A DNA stretch of 42,843 nt, taken from contig CALSCP010002404.1 in NCBI GenBank assembly GCA_943704425.1, positions 1 through 42,843 of the forward strand. The letters run 5' to 3'. Source of the stretch: Ministeria vibrans ATCC 50519. Taxonomy: Eukaryota; Opisthokonta; Filasterea. The translations under genes were made by a program, and so were the position numbers. Below are positions 20,428-28,784 of this stretch, in pieces. The notes beneath the pieces were generated by a model. That model had not been told where the DNA came from, did not search any database, and saw only the letters and a list, made by a program, of their open reading frames with translations. Numbering within the stretch: the stretch's first letter is position 1; every line of letters starts with the position of its first letter.

Positions 20428-20962
20428 ATAATATTTTCTGTAATAATATTATTAATGCTAATGATTTTTGTTTTTGTAGGTCTCAGCGACGGAAGTAATC
20501 CCCTCGCACACACTCGCTTCTTTTCTCGTTGGGATCCTTCCGAAGCTTACCACATTGATCCAATGCGCGTCTCTCATTTGCTGCCCAATCAGTTTCGTGA
20601 GGACTTTGTGCGTATCTATGTGCGCGACGCCGATCTCATGTACGACGCGCAAAATGCTTTCAGGCGCTTCAAAAAGGCCGTGCTGCCCACTACGTCATCA
20701 TCTCAAATTGATAATCAGTACGATAAAAATTGACAAACAACAAAACAAGGTGTGGTTGACACGGCAGAATGTGTGTAGGGGCTTGACCATGCCTTCAAGG
20801 GACGCGTCGCCTCGGAAGGGCACTCTTTCCACTCTGGGAATGGAGTCGCCCAGTCACCGCAAGAGACGTCGCATTCAGTTTGAGGAAGGCCCGTCGACAA
20901 GTGCGCTCAATGCCGCCTCGCCTGCTCCCTCGGATGCGCAGTACAGTGATTTGGAGTTGTGA
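16834..20962 (+). CDS. SAMHD1-like HD-domain dNTP triphosphohydrolase
   Basis: Eleven exons: 16834-16852, 16953-17089, 17744-17845, 18192-18326, 18383-18471, 18526-18683, 19119-19264, 19644-19775, 19982-20189, 20480-20717 and 20779-20962. They give 515 residues with every phase consistent. The protein opens at the HD core ([30 protein letters not shown]) and lacks an N-terminal SAM domain. Metal and catalytic residues are present: H70 in HNRFEHS, H109-D110 and H113 in [10 protein letters not shown], and D197 in [11 protein letters not shown]. Lys198 and Tyr201 sit where human SAMHD1 has its dNTP contacts. The C-lobe is typical ([18 protein letters not shown]-like). SAMHD1 cleaves dNTPs to deoxynucleoside and triphosphate, lowering the pool. 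The last exon adds a 61-residue tail with an SPRK site and HRKRRR. Exon 5 ends at a GTAGAA donor whose TAG would be a stop if unspliced. The 19-nt first exon is the least certain part. Confidence 0.93.
18725..18753 (+). repeat. (TG)n microsatellite in SAMHD1-like intron 6
   Basis: Dinucleotide TG run inside the intron between exons ending at 18683 and starting at 19119. Confidence 0.9.
19325..19460 (+). repeat. Degenerate (GA)n/GTGAGAGAGA repeat in SAMHD1-like intron 7
   Basis: Purine-rich repeats built from GAGAGAGAGT and GTGGAGGGTGAGAGAGAGT units lie between exon 7 (ends 19264) and exon 8 (starts 19644). Confidence 0.8.
20340..20450 (+). repeat. (TTA)n microsatellite in SAMHD1-like intron 9
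   Basis: Long TTA/ATT trinucleotide run, purest at about 20373-20425, within the intron before exon 10. Confidence 0.92.
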
Positions 20963-21619
20963 TTTCTTTTTCTTTTTTCTTTTTGAACATAATAATAAAA
21001 CATTAATAGAACATAGCAGAGATACTATTGGTTGAAATTGGCTGTTTAATAATACTAATAATAATAATAATTATTAACAATATTATTCTTATCGTGAGTT
21101 AATGTATTTTAATTATTGTTATAATTGTATTCTTCTGAAAAATTCTTCTTCTTTGCATTCATTTGGTAAATTTTATTGTTATTATAATTTATTATAATCT
21201 TCTTACAGCTCTCGATTCTCTATTTATTTTCCTATTATAACCTTCTTCTAATTTAGCAGTTGCACGTCTCTTCTTTATTACAGATCGGCTAATGATCAGC
21301 ACTTTAATACATAAATGGATTGTACATTATTCTTCTATCAATACATTCGATTTCACAGCTCTTAAACCCGAGTTGCAATATTAATTGTCAAGTAAATAGG
21401 GCTGTAAGGATCAATGTTAACTCAGCGCTTTGATTCTTGTGAATTCTGTCTATCTAATAACAGAATTGCTTTGCACTCATGATGACATGGCTTTACTTGA
21501 GAATTTGAAATCGTATAAAAATTATTGCAAATCTTGGTTACATCAGACGCGCACCCTCAGACCCTCTGCGATTTGTTAAATCCAACAAGAGACTTTCCCT
21601 TCATTCTTTTCTACTCACT
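20963..21619. other. AT-rich intergenic region with AATAAA at 20994-20999
   Basis: AATAAA lies 31 bases after the SAMHD1-like stop and is its likely polyadenylation signal. The rest is AT-rich with TAATAATAATAA words and shows no open frame with coding character. The last 100 bases should contain the promoter of the VWA gene. Confidence 0.6.
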
Positions 21620-24600
21620 ATGCACGACCTCTCCATTACCTTTCAGCATCGCCCAGATGCCCCGTGGCTTGGTACTCGCGCTCAAGTGCGTGCTTCGCGC
21701 CAAAATGATCAGCGGAGTGCGCCCGCTCGCGTTCTCCTCGTCCTCGACCGATCCGGCTCCATGGCCGGTAGTTGTTATGGCGGTCAAGACCTGTGGCATG
21801 AAGTGCAGCAGGCCGTGATTGGCGTTCTTGACCAGGGCCTCAAGTGTGACGTCGTCACGTACAACGACTCCGTCAAGGAGCTTTCCGATCCCCGCGGCAT
21901 TTACAACCTCAGCGCGCAATGCATGACCAATTTCGCGGCCGCCTTTGACTACGTCAAGACCTACAGCAACACTCACGTGAACGTGCCCGTCGTTGTCGGT
22001 CAGTTAGAAAATTCTTGCACTGAATATTGAATCAAAAGAATAATTATTATAAGAATTATAATAATAATTTTTAATCATTTCTAATTTTTCTCAGTCTTCC
22101 TCACGGACGGATGCCATACAAGCAGTGTGAAGGAGGCGCCAGCGCGCCAGCGCCTACAACTTGCCATTAGTATGCGCCAGGCCCCCATCACCATCCACGC
22201 CATTGGATTTGGTGCGCAACACGACTTTTCGCTGTTGGAAAAAATTCGCCTTGTGGGTACTTCTCCCGGACTCTTCCAGTACTACAACCAATCGACAGCG
22301 CGAGGCGATGTAAGCCAGAGCAACACGGCGTGCAGCATTCTCATGGAAATGGCGTCGTTTGCGGCGTCGGCCGTTCAGGCGACCGTGTCGATCGGCGCTC
22401 TGCAAGTCCCGTGCGACTTTGAAACGGACGACGACCACTCGACGACGACGTCCGCAACCTTCTGGATTCCGTCGCAGGTTGCAGCTCAGGTTCTGGCAGG
22501 TGAGCTCACGGTTGACGTGTCTACGATGAATCACACGTGCGTCCGTGTGCAGCGGTGCGAGGAGCAGCGCTGCGTCGACATGCACTTCGAGCTGGACGCT
22601 CTCGACTACCAGGCAGACTCGACGGCGACCGCAGCCGACGCCGAGCGTCTCCAGCGTGCCGTGACGTCCCTTCAGGTTCCGCGGGGAAGCTGCGACACTC
22701 GGATATCGCGCGAGGCACGCGCTGAGTGGGATGACAAGCGACGACAGCTGCAGGCAAAGCTGGACGAATTCCACGCGACCCTCGCGAGTGCCGCACGCAG
22801 CCAGCTGAACTCAGTGGACACCATTGCACGCCTGCGTTCACTTCAGTTTAGTGGACGACTCTCCAAGGCGCGGCGTCAGCGTGCAATGGACCGGCGCACC
22901 ACGGCGAACACTCGCTCGTTGATGGGCCTGGATGCGCGCCTCAAGACGCTCGCCGAGGGCTACGTGTCGTGTGACGATGCGGACCTGCAGCGCGAGCAGG
23001 CACAGTGGGAAGCACAGCAGCGTGATCTCACGTGCATGTTCTCGACTGACTCGGTGGCCAATGTGCTTGACGAGACAAGCGACAACTTTCTGGGCTTTGG
23101 CATTGTCATCGAGCGTCCAGAGCACGCCATTGACGACCCCACAATGGTTCGCGTGCTCTCCGTCTCGTCGACAATTCTCTCGTGGGCTTCCTTCCAGGAT
23201 GCGGCCGCCTACCACCAGCGATGTGGCGGTGTGCGCGTTGCTGGCGGCTTCTCGCGCGCTGATGGTGGGAGTAAAGCTGGCGCCTCTGTGCACGCGCCCA
23301 CAACGGTGCTCGAGGGCATGGCCAAGGAGCCCATCAATGCCATTCTGCCGGTGTACGCCTGTGCCAAGCACCAGGAGCGTGTCGAAGCGCTTCTCCCGCT
23401 ACTCTGTGGCTCACTCTTTACCCTCAACGAGTCCGCCTACGACCGGCGACAGGTGAGCGCGCTCTTCAGCGTGCTTGCACAGGTGCATGCACTTGTTCGC
23501 GTTGCCAGCAACGACCGTGCGCGTTTCTTTGCCGAACAATTCACTCGCGTGTGTGCCACCATTGACCTGGCAAGTGCGTCGGTGTGTCGCGCTCTTGGCC
23601 TTTCGGGCGACGAGCAGAAGCTGTGCGAGGCGTTTGAGGCGCAGGCGAGCGCCCGCTCCAAGGCATCACTTCCCTCGCTGCACACACTGGCGGGTCACAT
23701 GATTGTGCGAGCATGGCGCGAGCGCAACGTGTGCACGTGGGAGCACGTGGGTGACTGGCTGCTTGACCAGCCCCGGCTGGCGTGCGCTTTTGCTGCCGAA
23801 CTGTTGCGTCGTCGTGCTTCGGCCCTCATGTACCGCTGGGCGACATCTCAGGGCTCGAGCAACACCGCGTCGCCGCCAAAGCCGTTCCAGCAACAGTTGC
23901 GTCAGCTGGTGTACGGCACGTCAACAGCAGCGACTGTGTCGGCGCCGCTGACGGTCTCCCGTGAGCTTGAGCTGGCGCCTCGTGACGATTGGCTTGCCTG
24001 GGCGTACACCGATCCTCCGTTTGCGCCCGAGTGTACTCCTCGAGTGACGCCGACTTCCTTTGTCGAGTACACATCACGTCCCGTTGCCGGCATGGACGAC
24101 GTGGACGACTCGCAGGCGCTTGCTTTGCTATGTGAAGCACTTGGCGTTGCGCCCGGCACCTCGCTTGCCGGGGCAGTGCACATGCCCTTTCGTGCGCCCA
24201 TTGAGCTGTGTCTGGGGGCGACGACGGCCGAAGGGACGGCGCGTGCGGTCGCCGTACAGGCACTGTGTGGCTCGAGCAACAGCGACTATGCGACACTGCT
24301 CGACGTGGGCATGGCGCTCGACGACGCCCGAGACGGATCACAACAGCAGCGTCTGCTTGCGCACCTGGCAACGGGTTTGGACCAGCCGCGGCGATCGCGC
24401 TGGAATACAGCGACAGCAGTGCGTGCCGCTGACGACGTGGCACACGTGTTGCTCTACGAGGTCGAGGGTCTCGAGCGCGACATGACACAGCAAGTGTACT
24501 TTGCGGCGCTGTGCAATGCGCTGCTGCCGACACGTGGCGGTCTGCTCTGGACCCGTTTGGTAGAGGCGCTATTTGACGACGGCGCAGCCGCGGCCGAACT

Positions 24601-24916
24601 GAGTGCCGAGTACCGTTGTGTGCCGTCGGCGGCGCAGAAGATGGTGGCACTCGTGAGCGGAGTGTTGCTGCAACACGAGAAAATGCTTCCGGTGACGGCC
24701 AAAGGCGAGGCCTGGGCACCCGGCAAGGTGGTCGCCGAGCTCGTCAAGGAGCGCGTTGGGCGAGTGCTTGGCGATCGCCCTCTGGCTCAGCTTCTCTGCG
24801 AGTACATGGATGGCAAGACGGTGTGTCATGTGTACCGCCTCAGTGGCATTCCCAACCGCCACGGTCATTCCAACGAGAATCCCTTTTTGGGTCTTGCTTC
24901 GCGTTGGGATGCGTAA
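21620..24916 (+). CDS. VWA-domain protein with a large unrecognised C-terminal region
   Basis: Two exons, 21620-21998 and 22095-24916, give 1066 residues. The donor is G|GTCAGT and the acceptor CTCAG. The N-terminal 200 residues are a von Willebrand factor A domain with an intact MIDAS: DRSGS at 43-47, Thr103 in CMTNF and Asp131 in FLTDG. It should bind a divalent cation and a protein ligand. AITIHAIGFGAQHDF and the neighbouring LFQYYNQS fit the last strands. No signal peptide or membrane segment is seen, so an intracellular role is likely. Residues from about 230 to the end are helix-rich, with Arg/Gln-rich coiled segments and then many Ala/Leu helices (for example PINAILPVYACAKHQERVEA). They match no family I can name. 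The gene runs in the same direction as the SAMHD1-like gene, 657 bp downstream of it. Confidence 0.85.
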
Positions 24917-25035
24917 CATGGTGTTTTGTTTGATTGTGTTGCATTACTTGATACGAGTACAGGAGTTTCGTGTATTTTTTTTCGAAAATAGAGCAGTGTA
25001 CAGAAAAATGTGCGTGCATGCGTGCGTGCGTGCGT

Positions 25036-25044
25036 GTGTGTGTA

Positions 25045-25087
<43 letters not shown>
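25036..25087. repeat. (TG)n microsatellite in convergent spacer
   Basis: TG dinucleotide run preceded by GTGCGTGCG and TGTATGTATG variants. It lies between the stops of the VWA protein (24916) and the oxygenase (25103). Confidence 0.93.
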
Positions 25088-25090
<3 letters not shown>

Positions 25091-25102
25091 CGCTTCTTAT
25101 GA

Positions 25103-26370
25103 TTAGTCTTTGTGTTGAATGAAAATATCGACAAGCTGATTGAGGGTGGGATTGGAGCGGATGCTCATAATCTCCTGGCGATGGAGTGCAAGCATGGACT
25201 GCAGCTGGTGTGGCCGCTTGTCGTCGTTGTTGTCGTTGTCGTTGTTGTTGTCGTCGTCTCTTGCTTGATCGTCGGGTACCACGGCCTCCATGCACTCAAT
25301 GAGAGACGCTTCAAACTCTTGGGCATAGACGGCGCGAGCAATAGCGCGCTGTGCCGGGGAGTTGCGAAGTCGTTCGCCCACTTCGCCAATGGTTCCGCAC
25401 AGCATATCGCGACGTAGGGCGACGCAGTCAGGACCATTCACCAGGGAAAGATCGCTGGCATCAATCCACACTGTAAAGCAGTGCCGTTGAAAGGGCGGCA
25501 CGACACGCGTGACACCATGCAAGACTCGGTGGGAGAGAAAGAGCAAGGCACGATCCATTGTGGGTGTGACTTCGACAGGGGGCGCCAGGAAAGGTTGCAA
25601 ACGCACCACTCCACCACGCTGATGAGCCTCGTCCATCTCGTTGAGGTACACCAGTAACGTGACCTGTTGAACACAAAGGTCAAAACGAAGTCAAAACTCA
25701 AGAGTAAAATTACAATAATAAATTGGCAGGTGAATACAAATGAGAACACAGCCGAGGAGGCCAACATCCATTTAACAAAACAGCGCACGACACAGAAAAG
25801 GTCTGGTGTACACATGACACATCGTTTTGACCATGATGATCATGTTTTCAGCGACAATAAAAATCACACGTAACGCATTATAAGAATGTGTGTTGTGACA
25901 ACGCGCTCTCCTACACAGCGTTTGTTGGGGGGTGCTGGGTTGTCGTAGTGCAGCGGAAAGGCCCCTCCCACGTTGCGCTGTAGCTTGATTGTGGTTGAGC
26001 GAGGACCGCGTGCAAGGGACAGTGGCGTGGGCGAAGCGGCCGAGGCGTCCTCCAGCGCACACTGCAAGTCAGGTTCGTCGTATTGGGCGCAGTGTTCAAA
26101 AAGCTCGTGAAACAAAGGCATCTCACGTCGAAGGTGTGCCTCGGGAACGCCGTGTAAGTCGCACTCGACTACGCCCGGCTTGGAGTAGCGCACCGTGCCG
26201 AACTGCGTCGAGTTGGGACTCATGGGAGCGCGAGACATTTCGTCGCGAAGCTGGTGCGCACAGGCACGCCCAAGAAAGTCGTCGAGGACCACGTAGCCAT
26301 CGGCAAGAAGCGCTTCGGTGTGACGGGCAAGTTTTTCGCGGAGGAGTGGCCAGTTGAGGGGAGGGGGCAT
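25103..26370 (-). CDS. 2-oxoglutarate/Fe(II)-dependent oxygenase, prolyl 4-hydroxylase type
   Basis: Exon 1 (26370-25915) and exon 2 (25663-25103) give 338 residues. Phase 0 joining yields NKRCVTLLVYLNEMD, the usual R-x-x-T-x-L-x-YLN strand. Fe(II) ligands are His141 and Asp143 (HYDNP) and His201 (HRVLHGV). Arg212, in FQRHCFTVW, is 11 residues on and would bind 2-oxoglutarate. The N-terminal helical part reads GYVVLDDFLGRACAHQLRDEM, as in P4H-like proteins. The family hydroxylates protein or small-molecule substrates using O2. No signal peptide is seen, so the protein is probably cytosolic or nuclear, unlike collagen-type P4Hs. The C-terminal 120 residues extend past the core and include an Asp/Asn-rich run (DDDNNNDNDNNDD). 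Exon 1 could also be read about 20 residues further to a TGA, but this would break the fold. Confidence 0.87.
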
Positions 26371-26756
26371 GAAAAAATAAAAATAATAATCGAATCGATT
26401 AACTTTTGAGAGTTTGACACCACGAAAAAGAAACAACGACTAGGTAGTCCGCCCCAAGCTCTTGCATGTCGCAAACGCGTAACTGATGCTACCGTATATT
26501 AAAGACGGCAAGCGCCTATAATAAGGCCGGCAGTGGCAGGCCGTTAGTTGTCGGCTTTTCCAAATACATTCGCGCCATTCCGGCCCATACTTTACAAACC
26601 CATGCGCTCAATAGCAGTAAAGCACTGCTAAAGATAACCTATTTAAGAACAAAGCTCGAAATTTTAATTTTGAAATACAAACGCACGTTTTATATCACTT
26701 TAAGCGAAAATCTCTCATCTGTGAAACAAATCTAATATTTGTCTCACAACCCTTGT
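26371..26756. other. Intergenic region upstream of the oxygenase and tRNA genes
   Basis: No coding frame was seen. It must hold the oxygenase promoter (reading left). The region becomes AT-rich towards the tRNA. No known ncRNA was recognised. Confidence 0.5.
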
Positions 26757-26829
26757 GGGGTTTTAGCTCAGTTGGTAGAGCATTCGCTTCGCATGTGAAA
26801 GGCCGCGAGTTCGATTCTTGCAGACTCCA
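26757..26829 (+). tRNA. tRNA-Ala (anticodon CGC)
   Basis: A 73-nt cloverleaf can be drawn without gaps. The acceptor arm GGGGTTT pairs with AGACTCC and includes G3:U70, the alanine identity pair. The D-arm is GCTC...GAGC. The anticodon stem TTCGC/GTGAA carries loop TTCGCAT, so the anticodon is CGC and reads GCG. The variable loop is AGGCC, the T-arm is GCGAG-TTCGATT-CTTGC, and the discriminator is A. There is no intron and no encoded CCA. Internal A-box (TAGCTCAGTTGG) and B-box (GTTCGATTC) support Pol III transcription. Confidence 0.96.
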
Positions 26830-26830
26830 C

Positions 26831-26839
26831 TTTTTTTTT
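26831..26839 (+). terminator. Pol III T-run terminator of tRNA-Ala
   Basis: Nine consecutive T two bases after the discriminator base, as expected for RNA polymerase III termination. Further T-runs follow at about 26841-26850 and 26870-26878. Confidence 0.85.
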
Positions 26840-27314
26840 GTTTTTTTTTTCATGCGCACTTTTGTAGATTTTTTTTTTTGGTTTCGATTAATTAATGATC
26901 ATTACACGATCATACAAATAATTTAATATTTTTTAACACTGATTGACAATGTACAATGACTTAACTTGTTATTGAGACAATGGAGTAGATTGATTATGGA
27001 ATATCATGAATAAGTATTAAGTTAAAGTTTCACAGTTTTTAGTTTGTCTTTCTTTCCTTTCCACTTTCCAGCGTTGGTTGCTGAGTGGGCTTCCTAGATC
27101 TCTAAGATCAGTTGATTAATCTTCTCAGACGGACACACACGCGTCATTTCCTCTTATTGATACACCGTTGACTGGTCTGTCTGTCACGAACACACTCGTC
27201 CTGTAAGAGGCACACGCACGCGATCAAGCACAGCCAAGCACCCACTCACTACCACCACCACCTTCATCGTGCACGGCAGCTCTGCTCGGCTGTCCCCCCG
27301 CCCGCCGTTCGTCC
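26840..27314. other. Intergenic region, promoter side of the hydrolase gene
   Basis: AT-rich T-runs follow the tRNA. GC content rises from about 27120 to the hydrolase start at 27315, as expected of a leader. Nothing else was recognised. Confidence 0.5.
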
Positions 27315-28536
27315 ATGGAAGTCTCCGTTGGTGCGACCGTCGGGTTCTCTCTCGGACTCGTCGCGCTCGCCGCCGCTCCCACGCGACTGCACAACACCAC
27401 CAGTCTGTATGCTGGCATGCTCGTTGGCTGCGCCGCGGGCGCCTGCTACGCCGGCCTGTCATTCGGCCAGGCAGTCGCGAGATCAGTTGCTCTCTTCAGT
27501 CTCGCCGTCGCAGTCGTCTTCGCCATCGCCATTGCCATCCACGGTCTCCCGAGCGACCTCAGCGCTCGCACCCTTCTTCCGCGTATCCTGCGCGTCTTTC
27601 ATGCGACGATGAAGCTTTTCTTGCGGTACCACACGACAATCTCTCCTCTTCTTGTTTTGTACTCATCCTAACCAAACTTATTAATCGAATAGTGTGCGTT
27701 ACCTGCACCTCGTCCCTCACCTGTGGATCCCCCCTTCCGCAACTCACATCATCAACGAGCGAGGCCTCTCCCTTGACTTGCATCGACCCAGCGGCGAAGC
27801 GAAAGAGTTACTTCCTGTCGTTGTGTTTGTGTATGGCGGCGCGTGGGGCAGCGGTTCACGCGCACAGTATGCCAAAGCGTGCGGAACGCTTGCTGAGAAG
27901 TGCGGCGCGCTCGTGTGTGTGGGAGACTATCGACTGTCTCCTCACGCGCACTGTGCTGACATGGTAAGCGACGTGCGTGACGCGTTGGTGTGGACTCTTG
28001 AGCATTGTGCGTCGTGGGGCGGCGACCCCTCTCGTGTGTGTGTGGTGGGTCATTCGGCAGGCGCCCATTTGATTGCGCTCACCTTGTTGCGCTGCGCCTC
28101 GCTGTTTCGAGAGCGCATATGCAAAGTGGTGCTTCTCGCGGGTGTCTACGACATCGACAGTCACTATGCGTATGAGCGGTCGTGGGGTGTTGAGTTCATC
28201 TCGCCCATGGCGCCCGCCATGCGCGTCGATGGATTTGCCGAGAACTCTCCGTTAACGCAGGTGGAGCGTCTTGCGTCGGGCGTGTCTTTATGTCGTGGCA
28301 CGGTGCTCGTGGTTCATGGCGACCAGGATGACGTGGTGCCCGTGAGTGCGTCTCTTACGTTTGCCAGTGCCCTTGAGCGCGCGGGACAGCCCACCGAGTG
28401 CGTGGTGCTGCCAGGTGTGGCTCACGCGGCGTTTGTAACGGATCTCATGGCGGGTACTAAGGCGCTACGTTCGCTAGGTGGCCATGCGAGCCTCCTCGAG
28501 CGCATTGTGGAGTGGGTGAGAATACGAGACGTGTAA
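27315..28536 (+). CDS. Membrane-anchored alpha/beta hydrolase, isoprenylcysteine methylesterase-like
   Basis: Exons 27315-27625 and 27693-28536 give 384 residues joined in phase 2. The first 85 residues contain two to three hydrophobic segments (VGATVGFSLGLVALAA, YAGMLVGCAAGACYAGL, SVALFSLAVAVVFAIAIAI), so the protein should sit in an internal membrane. The rest is an alpha/beta hydrolase: oxyanion motif VFVYGGAWGSG (usually HGG, here YGG), GDYRLSP, nucleophile Ser225 in GHSAGAH, the acid in HGDQDDVVP and His in GVAHAAF. Order, length and membrane anchor fit the plant ICME and arylacetamide deacetylase-like group. ICME demethylates prenylcysteine ends of small GTPases. A carboxylesterase of other specificity is equally possible. 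GDYRLSPH and the SAGAH motif favour the ICME/kynurenine formamidase side. Confidence 0.85.
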
Positions 28537-28675
28537 AAGTCGCAATATGAAAGTATGTCACAGTAAAAAATAATACTGAATTAATATTGTTATTATTATA
28601 ATGAACGAAGTTATACATACAACACTTTCATAGATATAAAAAAACTCATTAGTGCTTATTAGGAACACAAATCAC

Positions 28676-28681
28676 AATAAA
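28676..28681 (+). terminator. Candidate AATAAA polyadenylation signal of the hydrolase gene
   Basis: AATAAA lies about 140 bases past the hydrolase stop at 28536 and before the next start at 28785. It sits in AT-rich DNA, so chance occurrence is possible. Confidence 0.35.
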
Positions 28682-28784
28682 TAAAAAGTGAATGCGGCCG
28701 TCTCTCTTAAGAATCACAAAAGTTAATATTATTGTGATTCAGTCAACAGATGCTCTGTAAACAGTTACTATATTTTCATCATCC

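Noticed and set aside
23826-24719. 297-residue minus-strand frame opposite the VWA gene
   Set aside because: Arg/Pro/Ala-rich composition typical of an antisense frame of GC-rich coding DNA. No domain, start context or splice support.
25864-25914. Extension of the oxygenase exon 1 to a TGA about 16 codons later
   Set aside because: Splicing at TGT|GTAGGA to exon 2 yields the conserved RCVTLLVYLN strand and the distal His and Arg ligands. The unspliced reading loses them.
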